Shown here one piece after another: positions 50,893 through 58,788 of a DNA stretch of 64,000 bases. The notes beneath the pieces are model-generated. The model ran no database searches. It saw only the letters and a list, made by a program, of their open reading frames with translations, and was not told the origin of the DNA. Positions within the stretch are counted from its first letter, which is position 1, and each line of letters opens with the position of its first letter. The stretch spans positions 1 to 64,000 of the forward strand of contig DASXVV010000006.1 of assembly GCA_036504035.1 (NCBI GenBank). Reading direction: 5' to 3'. This stretch comes from Candidatus Deferrimicrobiaceae bacterium. GTDB taxonomy: Bacteria > Desulfobacterota > Deferrimicrobia > Deferrimicrobiales > Deferrimicrobiaceae. Both the position numbers and the translations under genes were made by a program.

Positions 50893-51309
50893 ATGAGCTT
50901 GCGCGCATATGAAACGGCCATGAAGGCCGCCGCCGACCCGACCCGCGTCCGCATCCTGAAGATGCTCGAGGACGGGGAGATGTGCGTCTGCCAGATCATC
51001 GCCGTCCTGTCCTTGAGCCAGTCGACCGTGTCGAAGCACCTCTTCCTCCTGCGGGCGGCAGGCTTCGTCCGCGACCGGAAGGACAAGAAGTGGATCTATT
51101 ACACGCTCGACCGGGAGCAGGAGAATCCGTTCGCGGCCAAGGTGCTCAAGTCGCTCCGGAAATGGCTGGACGATGATCCCGTCATCGCCGCCGACCGGAA
51201 GCGCATGGCGCTCGCAAGGGAACTCGGGCCCGAAGGGGTGATCGCCGGGCAGATGAAAATCGGCCCGTGCGGCCCCGGGTGCGCTCCGGGCAAACGGAAA
51301 CCCAAATAA
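50893..51309 (+). CDS. arsR: ArsR-family transcriptional repressor
   Basis: 138 residues, ATG 50893 after GAGGAG. Winged helix-turn-helix: AAADPTRVRILKMLEDGEMCVCQI with metal-binding Cys31/Cys33, recognition helix LSQSTVSKHLFLLRAAGFV, wing DRKDKKWIYYTL. The CVC pair matches arsenite-sensing ArsR. A C-terminal extension adds CGPGC (Cys126, Cys130), possible further ligands. Predicted to repress its own gene and the three other ars units through the repeated operator, releasing DNA on binding As(III). Confidence 0.92.
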   Translation: MSLRAYETAMKAAADPTRVRILKMLEDGEMCVCQIIAVLSLSQSTVSKHLFLLRAAGFVRDRKDKKWIYYTLDREQENPFAAKVLKSLRKWLDDDPVIAADRKRMALARELGPEGVIAGQMKIGPCGPGCAPGKRKPK

Positions 51310-51328
51310 CGCCGGGAACGGATACCCT

Positions 51329-51493
51329 TCACGCGGGGTAGACGTCCGACTCCTCGCACGCCCGGCAGTAGCCGGCCTGGCCCTCGATCGCCGTTTCGGC
51401 GTCGTATTCGATCGGGATTCCACACCCGCAGCAAAGGCCCGTCGGTAACTCGTCCGTTTCCTCGTACAGGATGCTCAGGTCGATCGCTTCCAT
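51329..51493 (-). CDS. 54-residue zinc-ribbon protein
   Basis: Encodes 54 residues from ATG 51493 with GGGAGG 7 bases upstream. Sequence features: acidic N-terminus (ILYEETDELPTG), LCCGCG and YCRACE giving two C-x2-C knuckles (plus one extra Cys), typical of a zinc ribbon or rubredoxin-like knuckle. No family assigned. It lies between convergent arsR and the methylglyoxal synthase gene, probably with the latter on one transcript. Too short for most gene callers; the good ribosome site and Cys pattern support it. Confidence 0.68.
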   Translation of the reverse strand: MEAIDLSILYEETDELPTGLCCGCGIPIEYDAETAIEGQAGYCRACEESDVYPA

Positions 51494-51547
51494 GGCATGG
51501 CCTCCCGTCTCTCTTCGATGCCGCGCAGAAGGGCATCGTTCCGGAAG

Positions 51548-51946
51548 CTACGCGTGGCCCTCATGGGCGCGCCGCCCATTGAACAGCGGCGACGAGATGA
51601 GGAAATCGGCGGTGCGCCGGTTGCAGGCGGAGGGCAGGTTGTGCAGCACCGCCAGCCGAAGCAGCGCCTTCACGTCCACGTCGTGCGGCTGCGGCGCCAG
51701 CGGGTCCCACAGGAAGACCAGGAAGTCGACCTTGTGCTCGGCGATCATCGCACCGACCTGCGCGTCGCCCCCTTCCGGCCCGTGCATCAGCAGGTTCACG
51801 GGGAGCCCGACTTCCCGGATAATCTCCTCGCCTGTCGATTTCGTGGCCCAAAGCTCACGCGTCGAGAGCGGTTTCCGGTTGTACTCCACCCACTCGATCA
51901 TGTCTTTCTTCTTCGCGTCGTGCGCAATCAGGACGATCCGTTGCAT
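51548..51946 (-). CDS. mgsA: methylglyoxal synthase
   Basis: 132 residues, ATG 51946 after GGGAGG. Family landmarks: VLIAHDAKK, phosphate-binding ATKSTGEEI (E. coli has GTTGN), GPEGGDAQVGAMI with catalytic Asp61, FLWDPLAPQPHDVDVK with His88 and Asp91, and NRRTADFLISSPLFN. Converts dihydroxyacetone phosphate to methylglyoxal plus phosphate in the cytosol, a bypass active when phosphate is scarce. It diverges from the PhoB-like regulator gene, which fits a link to phosphate limitation. Confidence 0.93.
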   Translation of the reverse strand: MQRIVLIAHDAKKKDMIEWVEYNRKPLSTRELWATKSTGEEIIREVGLPVNLLMHGPEGGDAQVGAMIAEHKVDFLVFLWDPLAPQPHDVDVKALLRLAVLHNLPSACNRRTADFLISSPLFNGRRAHEGHA

Positions 51947-51988
51947 GGCGCCTCCCTTGGTCTGCCGCGATCCGGGCACGGAATCGAT

Positions 51989-52014
51989 TATCGCGCGATA
52001 TTTATGAATATAAT
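51989..52014 (+). promoter_or_regulatory. promoter with palindrome before the response-regulator gene
   Basis: A perfect -10 TATAAT (52009-52014) lies 29 bases before the TTG start. Upstream is a 12-bp perfect palindrome TATCGCGCGATA (51989-52000) at the -35 position, a candidate operator shared with the divergent methylglyoxal synthase gene. No recognisable pho box was found. Confidence 0.45.
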
Positions 52015-52042
52015 GTGTGAACCGCTGCCGTCGGAGGAACCG

Positions 52043-52735
52043 TTGGCCAAGACCGTCCTCATCATCGAGGATGAACAGGAGATCCGGGACCTCCTCGCGC
52101 ACTACCTGCGCAAGGAAGGGTTCCTGCCCATCGTCGCCCCGGACGGGGAGACGGGGCTCGCGCTCGTCCGCTCGGAGCGCCCCGACATGATCCTCCTCGA
52201 TATCATGCTGCCGAAGATGGACGGCCTCGAGCTGCTCCGGATCGTCCGCGCCGATCCCGCCGTCGCCCGCACGCCGCTGCTCATGCTCACCGCCAAGGGC
52301 GACGAGACCGACCGGGTCGTCGGCCTCGAGCTGGGCGCCGACGACTACATCCTCAAACCGTTCAGCCCGCGCGAGGTGGTCGCGCGCATCAAGGCGATCT
52401 TTCGCCGGAGCGGCGGGCCGCCGCCCGATCTGCTGGCCGACAAGGTCTACGCCTACCGCGGTCTCCGGATGGACCTGGCGCGCCACGAGGTCCGGGACGA
52501 CGGCCTTCCTGTCTCCCTCACCACCAAGGAATTCCGCATCCTCGAGGCGCTGCTCGGCGCCGTCGGGCGCGTGCTGTCGCGCGAAGCGATCCTGCAAAAA
52601 GTCTGGGGAGGAGACACCTACGTCACCGACCGGACCGTCGACGTCCATGTGGCCAAGCTCCGCCAGAAGATCCCCCTGCTCGTGAAAGCCATCGAGACCG
52701 TCAAGGACGTGGGCTACAAGCTGAGGGAGGACTGA
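52043..52735 (+). CDS. OmpR/PhoB-family response regulator
   Basis: 230 residues from TTG 52043, chosen because GGAGGA lies 5 bases upstream and VLIIEDEQ begins right after. Receiver domain with phosphorylation site Asp53 (MILLDIMLPKMDG), Lys in DDYILKPFSPRE; winged-helix output domain with EFRILEALLGAVGRVLSREAILQKVWGGDTYVTDRTVDVHVAKLRQ. Similar to PhoB in layout; with the PhoR-like kinase 7 bases downstream it probably handles phosphate limitation, but a different signal is possible. Confidence 0.9.
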   Translation: MAKTVLIIEDEQEIRDLLAHYLRKEGFLPIVAPDGETGLALVRSERPDMILLDIMLPKMDGLELLRIVRADPAVARTPLLMLTAKGDETDRVVGLELGADDYILKPFSPREVVARIKAIFRRSGGPPPDLLADKVYAYRGLRMDLARHEVRDDGLPVSLTTKEFRILEALLGAVGRVLSREAILQKVWGGDTYVTDRTVDVHVAKLRQKIPLLVKAIETVKDVGYKLRED

Positions 52736-52742
52736 TCCCGAC

Positions 52743-54527
52743 GTGCCGCGACGCTCCTCGCTCGCCTTCAAGTTCTTCCTGACCTATTTCGTCATCACGG
52801 CCGCCGCCCTCGGCATCGCCGGCACGGCCGGCTACCTCCAGTTCCGCAGGTTCGCCCTTGAGGAAACCGACCGGCAGCTTTTGCGCCAGGCCCGGGTGCT
52901 TTCCGAATCGGTGCGTCCGATGATCGAGTCGGTCCCCGCCGATCCGGCCCGGATCGCCGCCGAGGTGGACCGGCTGGGGCGGGGGCTCGATCTCCGGATG
53001 ACGGTCGTCCGCCCCGACGGCGTGGTGATCGCCGATTCCGCCATCGGCGCCGCCGGCGTCCCCGACATGGAGAACCACGGGGACCGCGAGGAGATCCGCG
53101 AGGCGCTTTCGGGGACGGTCGGCTACGCCTCCCGCCGAAGCATCACGGAGAAGACCGACGAGCACTACGCGGCGGTTTCCATCCGGGCCGCCGGGAAGAT
53201 CGTCGGGGTCGCCCGGGTCTCCCTGCGTCTCGCCGGCATGGAGACGGGACTCGCCCACATCCGCAACTACACGCTGGCGACCGGCTTCGCCGCCCTGCTG
53301 GTCATGCTGGCGGGCACCGCGGTGCGGGCCCGGCAGGTCACCGGCCCCCTCGACACGATGCGCGCGGCCGTCGGCGCGTTCGCAGGAGGAAATCTGGCGC
53401 AACGCGTGTCGGTCGATACGGGCGACGAGCTCGAGGAGATGGCCGACGGACTCAACGCCATGGCCGACCGGCTCGAGCAGACGATCCTGCAGCTCGACGC
53501 GGGGAAGGCCCGCCTGGCGACGCTGCTGGAAAACCTCTCCGAAGGCGTCCTCGTCATCGGGCAAGACCGATCGGTCCGGATGGTCAACCGGGAGGCGATC
53601 GCCCTGCTCGGGATCACGGGAGAAGTCGCGGGCCACCCGTATACCGATATCATCCGAAGCCCCGAGCTGCTTTCGTGCCTCGACGCGCTGCAACGCGGCA
53701 CCGCATTGCATGCCCGGGACATCACGCTCGCCTCCCGGGACGGCAAGGCACGCACGCTCCGGGTAACCGGCACCTCCGTCTCCTACCGGGACGACGAGAT
53801 CCGGGACCTGCTGCTGACGCTGCGCGACATCACCGAGGAAAAACGGCTGGCACAGATCAAGAGCGAGTTCGTCTCGAACGCCTCGCACGAGCTGCGGACG
53901 CCGCTCACCAACATCCGGGGCTACCTGGAGGCGGTTCAGGACGCCCTGCGGGAGGGGCAGCCGGTGAATACTTCCTTCCTCGACACCGCCCACGCGAACG
54001 CCCTGCGGATGGAACTGCTCGTCGGCGACCTGCTCGAGCTGTCGCGGGCCGAATCGGGCAGCATCCCGCTGATGATCGAGGAGCTGCCGATCGTGGCATT
54101 CCTCGAGAGCGTGGTCGCCCCGATGCGCCCGGCGATCGATCGGGCGGGGGTCACCCTGGTCGTCTCCGGCGCCGACGCCCCGCTCCGGGCCGATTTCCGG
54201 AAATTGTCCGTGGCGCTGTCCAACCTGCTCGAGAACGCCGTCAAGTACGGCCGGCCCGAGGGGACAATCTCGTTGAGCGGAGAGCTCTCGGGGCATGAGT
54301 GCCTGTTCGAGGTCGCCGACGACGGGCCCGGCATCGCCCCCGAGCATCTCCCGCGCATCTTCGAGCGGTTCTACCGGGTCGAGAAGGGGCGTTCTCGCCA
54401 GTTGGGGGGCACGGGCCTCGGGCTCTCGATCGTGAAGCACATCGTCGAATCGCACGGGGGCGCCGTCTCGGTCGAGAGCCAGGTCGGGGTCGGCACGCGC
54501 TTCCGGATCCGGATTCCGGCGGGATGA
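52743..54527 (+). CDS. PhoR-like sensor histidine kinase
   Basis: 594 residues from GTG 52743. Membrane helix ~10-30, periplasmic sensor ~31-178, second helix ~180-200, HAMP ~200-250, PAS ~255-365, HisKA with H-box SNASHELRTPLTNIRGY (His382) and HATPase with NLLENAVKYG, DDGPGIAPEHLPRIFERFYRV and GTGLGLSIVKHIVESHGG. The layout TM-sensor-TM-HAMP-PAS-kinase is that of PhoR in Gram-positives and many deltaproteobacteria. Cognate partner is the adjacent response regulator. Confidence 0.9.
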   Translation: MPRRSSLAFKFFLTYFVITAAALGIAGTAGYLQFRRFALEETDRQLLRQARVLSESVRPMIESVPADPARIAAEVDRLGRGLDLRMTVVRPDGVVIADSAIGAAGVPDMENHGDREEIREALSGTVGYASRRSITEKTDEHYAAVSIRAAGKIVGVARVSLRLAGMETGLAHIRNYTLATGFAALLVMLAGTAVRARQVTGPLDTMRAAVGAFAGGNLAQRVSVDTGDELEEMADGLNAMADRLEQTILQLDAGKARLATLLENLSEGVLVIGQDRSVRMVNREAIALLGITGEVAGHPYTDIIRSPELLSCLDALQRGTALHARDITLASRDGKARTLRVTGTSVSYRDDEIRDLLLTLRDITEEKRLAQIKSEFVSNASHELRTPLTNIRGYLEAVQDALREGQPVNTSFLDTAHANALRMELLVGDLLELSRAESGSIPLMIEELPIVAFLESVVAPMRPAIDRAGVTLVVSGADAPLRADFRKLSVALSNLLENAVKYGRPEGTISLSGELSGHECLFEVADDGPGIAPEHLPRIFERFYRVEKGRSRQLGGTGLGLSIVKHIVESHGGAVSVESQVGVGTRFRIRIPAG

Positions 54528-54557
54528 CCCGGGCCGAGAGAAAGTCCCCGTTTACGA

Positions 54558-54585
54558 TAAAGAAATTTCCCCCTCATGCCGATAG
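54558..54585 (+). promoter_or_regulatory. sigma-28 (FliA)-like promoter before the chemosensory operon
   Basis: TAAAGAAA (54558-54565), 12 bases, GCCGATAG (54578-54585), close to the sigma-28 consensus TAAAGTTT-N11-GCCGATAA with one extra spacer base. Transcription would start about 54592, one base before the cheW ATG at 54593. No Shine-Dalgarno lies between. Confidence 0.5.
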
Positions 54586-54592
54586 AGACTAG

Positions 54593-55054
54593 ATGGAGCC
54601 CCTTTTCCTGTTCTCCATCGAAGGCCGGCGTTTTGCGCTCGAGCTCCCGTGCGTCGAGCGGGTCGTCCAGGCCGTTGCGGTCACGCCGCTGTCCGACGGA
54701 CCCGAGGCCGTCCTGGGCGTCGTCAACGTCCACGGGACGATCATCCCCGTCGTCGACCTGCGCCGGCGGCTCGGAATCCCTCCCCGGACGGTCCGGCTCG
54801 ACGACGGCATGGTCATCGCGCACACCGCCCGACGCTCCCTCGCCTTTTTCGTCGACACGGCCTTCGGCGTGGTCGAGAGCCCCGAAGGCGGCTACGTCAT
54901 CGGGAACGACGTCGTTCCCGGCCTCGAATTCGTGCAGGGCGTGGTGCAGATCGGCGACGATCTGGTGCTGATCCACGACCTCGACCGGGTGCTGTCGATC
55001 GACGAGCAGGACCAGCTCGACCGCGCCCTGGGGGATTCCTCCGATGCCGGGTGA
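54593..55054 (+). CDS. cheW: CheW-like adaptor protein
   Basis: 153 residues: LFLFSIEGRRFALELPCVERVVQ (first CheW strands), VLGVVNVHGTIIPVVDLRRRLGI (central CheW motif), FFVDTAFGVVESPE. Links chemoreceptors to the CheA kinase. The ATG has no ribosome site and follows a sigma-28-like promoter directly. It overlaps the cheR start by 11 bases. A second cheW lies downstream, so the system may use two adaptors. Confidence 0.9.
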   Translation: MEPLFLFSIEGRRFALELPCVERVVQAVAVTPLSDGPEAVLGVVNVHGTIIPVVDLRRRLGIPPRTVRLDDGMVIAHTARRSLAFFVDTAFGVVESPEGGYVIGNDVVPGLEFVQGVVQIGDDLVLIHDLDRVLSIDEQDQLDRALGDSSDAG

Positions 55055-56438
55055 CCTGTCCGCCACGCTGCTGGAGGGCGTCAGCCGGGCCATCGAACGG
55101 CGATCCGGGCTCGCGTTCCCCCCCGACAAATGGCCCGATCTGCGCAAGGGGCTCGCCGAGGCATCCGACACGCTGGGTCTTGCCGGCGCGCGCGAGCTGG
55201 CCGAGCGCTTCCTTTCACCTTCCGCCCCTTCCGACTGGACGACCGTGCTGCTCGACCACCTCACCATCGGCGAGACCTATTTCTTCCGGGAACCGGATAT
55301 GCTCGACGGGATCGAGAAGCAGGTTATCCCCCAGCTCCTCCGGGAGCGGCGGGGCGGCTCCCGGAAGATCCGGGTCTGGAGCGCCGGCTGCTCGACGGGC
55401 GAGGAAGCGTACACGCTGGCGATGCTGCTGATCCGTTCGATCGCCGACATCGAGGCGTGGGATGTCTCGGTGCTGGCGACCGACCTCAACACCGAGTCGC
55501 TTCTGAAGGCGCAGAGCGGGGTTTACACCGCCTGGTCCTTCCGGGGCACCCCCGCATGGGTCAAAAACGGCTTCTTCCGCCCGGCCGGCGAGGGGGCCTG
55601 GTCCGTCGTGCCGGAGGTGCGCCGCCTCGTCCGCTTCGAACGACTCAACCTGGGCACCGAACCCTATCCCGCTTCTTGGAACGGCACCGACAACATCGAC
55701 CTCGTGTTCTGCCGGAACGTCCTGATGTATTTTTCCCCCGAGCGCATCGAGCACGTCCTCAGCGGCCTCCTGGCCTCGCTCGTGCCCGGCGGTTTTTTCG
55801 TCGTCAGCGCCAACGAGCTCTCCCTGGCGCAATTCGAGGGGTTCGAGCGGATCGAACACGGCAAGGCGTTTTACTTCCGGAAACCTCTTTCCGGGAAACC
55901 GGCGGCTTCCAGGCCCCGGTCGGCCCCGCCGCCGACCGGACGGCCGCCGGCCAACGCCTTGCGCGCTCCGCGCCCTAAAGCCGAAGCCCTCCGCATCCCG
56001 GTGTCCCCGGTCCCGCCGCTGGCCGATCCCCTGTCCGCCGCGCGCCGGAGCGCCGACGCGGGCCGATTCGATGAAGCGGCGATCCATTGCCGCGCGGCGC
56101 TCGAAGCCGACCCGATGAATCCCGCGGCGTATTATCTTTACGGCGTCATCCTGCAGGAAAAAGGAGACCCGACGGCGGCGGCCCGCGAGTTCCGGCGCGC
56201 GATCTACCTCGACTCCGACTTCGTCGCGCCCCACATCTCGCTCGGGCACCTCTTGCACGGCTCCGGCCACCGGCCCGAAGCTTCGCGGTATTTTTCGAAC
56301 GCACTCGCGATCCTCGCCCGATACCCGGCCGACGAGATCCTCCGCGAATCCGGCGGCACGACCGTCGGGGGACTCGCGGCCATGATCCGATCCATCGCGC
56401 CGGAGGCGTCTCCCGGGCGCGGGGAAGGTGAGGAATGA
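55044..56438 (+). CDS. cheR: CheR receptor methyltransferase with C-terminal TPR
   Basis: 464 residues. The CheR N-terminal helical domain precedes the SAM-binding core VWSAGCSTGEEAYTLAM, then IDLVFCRNVLMYFSPERI and the closing FFVVSANELSL strand. A proline/arginine linker (~280-330) leads to TPR-like repeats (FDEAAIHCRAALEADPMNP). Methylates glutamates of chemoreceptors; TPR extensions occur in CheR of alternative chemosensory systems. Overlaps the preceding cheW by 11 bases and the following cheW by 4. Confidence 0.92.
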   Translation: MPGDLSATLLEGVSRAIERRSGLAFPPDKWPDLRKGLAEASDTLGLAGARELAERFLSPSAPSDWTTVLLDHLTIGETYFFREPDMLDGIEKQVIPQLLRERRGGSRKIRVWSAGCSTGEEAYTLAMLLIRSIADIEAWDVSVLATDLNTESLLKAQSGVYTAWSFRGTPAWVKNGFFRPAGEGAWSVVPEVRRLVRFERLNLGTEPYPASWNGTDNIDLVFCRNVLMYFSPERIEHVLSGLLASLVPGGFFVVSANELSLAQFEGFERIEHGKAFYFRKPLSGKPAASRPRSAPPPTGRPPANALRAPRPKAEALRIPVSPVPPLADPLSAARRSADAGRFDEAAIHCRAALEADPMNPAAYYLYGVILQEKGDPTAAAREFRRAIYLDSDFVAPHISLGHLLHGSGHRPEASRYFSNALAILARYPADEILRESGGTTVGGLAAMIRSIAPEASPGRGEGEE

Positions 56439-57001
56439 CCGAGAAACCCGGTTATCGGCGTCGGGCGACCGACGCGATCGGATTGACCCGCCAGCAATTG
56501 CTCGATAAACGGGCGCGCCGGCTCGCCGAACCGCCCGTCGATGCGCGGCCCCTCCAGGGGATGATCGAGGTCGTCGAGTTCCGGCTGGACGCCGAGCGAT
56601 ACGCGGTCGAAACGTCCCGCGTCCGGGAGGTGTTCCAGGCCAGGGCGCTGACCTCGGTCCCGGGCACGCCCCCGTTCGTGGTCGGCATCATCAACGTGCG
56701 CGGGAAGATCATCTCGGTCGTCGACATCCGCGGCTTCTTCGGCCTCCCCGGGCGGGAGGCGGCGGAGGAATTCCGGGTGCTGATCCTCCACGCTTCCGAC
56801 ATGGAATTCGCGCTGCTGGCCGACGAGATCGCAGGCGTCTCCCGCATCGCCTCCGCCGACCTGCAGGCCACATTGCCGACGCTCAGCGGCGTGCGCGCCG
56901 AATATCTCAAGGGGATCACCGCCGACCGGCTGGCCGTGCTCGACGCCGACCGGATGCTGGCCGACCCGGGCCTCATGGTCCACGACGACTTCACCGGATG
57001 A
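56435..57001 (+). CDS. second CheW-like adaptor protein with N-terminal extension
   Basis: 188 residues. A ~40-residue polar extension ([15 protein letters not shown]) precedes the CheW domain: [61 protein letters not shown]. Start overlaps the cheR stop (ATGA). Extended CheW proteins like this are common in alternative cellular function systems; the pair of CheWs could bring two receptor types to one kinase. Confidence 0.9.
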   Translation: MTEKPGYRRRATDAIGLTRQQLLDKRARRLAEPPVDARPLQGMIEVVEFRLDAERYAVETSRVREVFQARALTSVPGTPPFVVGIINVRGKIISVVDIRGFFGLPGREAAEEFRVLILHASDMEFALLADEIAGVSRIASADLQATLPTLSGVRAEYLKGITADRLAVLDADRMLADPGLMVHDDFTG

Positions 57002-57035
57002 CATCGAAACGAACGCCTCAGGAGGGCGAACATTC

Positions 57036-58781
57036 ATGAACATAGATTTCAGGTTCAACATCGGGGTCAAGCTCGCGGCCGGGTTCATCTTCGCCAACCT
57101 GCTGATCATGGCGCTGAGCGTCGATCCCTACATCAGCATCCACCGGCTGATCCTGAAGGCCGGGGAGATCGATGCGACCTCCCGCGACCGGCTGTTCGTC
57201 GCGTCGGTCGTCGCCGACCTCGACGAAGCGTCCGCGAACGCCGACGGCTACCTGGCCACCGGCGAGCGTCAGTTCCTCGACGCCGGTACGGCCGCGTCGG
57301 GAAGGGTCTCCGAACGCCTTCGCGAATCCGGGACCGCGATCCGGAACGCCGAGGCCCGGCAGCTCTTCGCCAAGATGAGCGACCTGATCGCCAAGCGGCT
57401 GGCGCAGATCGGCGACGACGTCGGCGCCCGGCGCGCGGCGGTCGACCGGGGGAAGGCGCAGCCCGAGGGGCGCAAGGCCGAGATCCTGCTCGGAGGCGAG
57501 ATCCGCAGATTATCGGCCGAGATCGGCCGCGTCCTGCAGAAGAGCGCGGAAGAACAGCTTTACGCCCACCACCAGCTGGCCGACAGCACCAAGACGACCC
57601 TCGTCATCGCCTGCCTGATCTGCTCCGTCCTGTTCACCGTCGTCAGCCTCTCGCTCACGCACCACATCGCGAAACCGCTGCGCGACATCACCAAGACCGC
57701 CGAGCGGATCTCCGACGGCGATCTCACGATCGCGGTCAGTAAATACAACCGGGAAGACGAGGTGGGCACGCTCGCCAAGGCGTTCGAGAAGATGACCGCC
57801 TATCTTGAGGAAATGTCGCTCGTCGCCGGGAACATCGCCACGAACAACCTGACGGTCCGCGTGTTCCCCCGCTCCGACCGCGACATGCTCGGGAACGCCT
57901 TCCTCACGATGCTAGAGAACCTGCGGCGGATGATCTCCGACCTGACCGACGCGGCCGACGTCATGGCGTCTTCCTCCAACGAGATCCTCGCGCTCACCAC
58001 GCAGCTCGCCGCAAGCTCCTCCGAGACGGCCACCGCGGTCAGCGAGACCTCGACCACCATCTCCGAGGTCAAGCAGACCGTGCGGCTGGTCAGCCAGAAG
58101 GCCGATTACGTCTCCGAGAGCGCCCAGAACGCCGCGGCCGTCTCCCAGAACGGACGGGCGGCGGTGAACGAGTCCGTCATCCGGATGAACCAGATCCGCG
58201 AGCAGATGGAATCGATCGCCGACAGCATCGTCAAGCTCTCCGAGCAGAGCCAGACGATCGGCGCCATCATCGCCAGCGTCAACGACATCGCCAACCAGTC
58301 GAACCTGCTCGCGGTCAACGCCTCCATCGAGGCCGCCAAGGCGGGCGAGCAGGGGAAGGGCTTCGCGGTCGTGGCCCAGGAGGTGCGCAACCTGGCGGAA
58401 CAGTCCAAGGAGGCGACCTCCCAGGTGCGCGCGATCCTCAACGACATCCAGAAGGCGATCTCGGGGGCGGTCATGGCGACCGAGCAGGGCAGCAAGGCGG
58501 TCGACGCCGGGGTGATGCAGTCCCACCAGGCCGGCGACTCGATCAAGACGATGTCCGAGGCCGTATCCGAATCCGCGCTCGCCACGACGCAAATCGTGGC
58601 GTCGACGAACGAGCAGGTCGTCGGGATCGACCAGGTCGCGCTGGCGATGGACAACATCAAGCGCGCCAGCGAGCAGATCGCCGCCAGCATCCGGCATGCC
58701 GAAAGTTCCTCGATGAATTTGCATGAGCTTGGCATCCGGCTCAAGCAGGTCATCGGGCGATTCAAAATCCAGGGAGAATGA
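57036..58781 (+). CDS. methyl-accepting chemotaxis protein
   Basis: 581 residues. AGGAGG 9 bases before ATG 57036. Membrane helix ~12-30, a periplasmic region of ~155 residues, second helix ~187-208, HAMP with a second HAMP-like stretch, and signalling domain with the conserved tip [18 protein letters not shown] (~419-436). Glu/Gln-rich heptads include likely methylation sites. It is coded within the che operon, hence its principal receptor. Periplasmic sensor not recognised. Confidence 0.93.
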   Translation: MNIDFRFNIGVKLAAGFIFANLLIMALSVDPYISIHRLILKAGEIDATSRDRLFVASVVADLDEASANADGYLATGERQFLDAGTAASGRVSERLRESGTAIRNAEARQLFAKMSDLIAKRLAQIGDDVGARRAAVDRGKAQPEGRKAEILLGGEIRRLSAEIGRVLQKSAEEQLYAHHQLADSTKTTLVIACLICSVLFTVVSLSLTHHIAKPLRDITKTAERISDGDLTIAVSKYNREDEVGTLAKAFEKMTAYLEEMSLVAGNIATNNLTVRVFPRSDRDMLGNAFLTMLENLRRMISDLTDAADVMASSSNEILALTTQLAASSSETATAVSETSTTISEVKQTVRLVSQKADYVSESAQNAAAVSQNGRAAVNESVIRMNQIREQMESIADSIVKLSEQSQTIGAIIASVNDIANQSNLLAVNASIEAAKAGEQGKGFAVVAQEVRNLAEQSKEATSQVRAILNDIQKAISGAVMATEQGSKAVDAGVMQSHQAGDSIKTMSEAVSESALATTQIVASTNEQVVGIDQVALAMDNIKRASEQIAASIRHAESSSMNLHELGIRLKQVIGRFKIQGE

Positions 58782-58788
58782 CGCGCGC

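Noticed and set aside
51947-52042. Pho box upstream of the PhoB-like gene
   Set aside because: No pair of CTGTCAT-like direct repeats was found in the gap.
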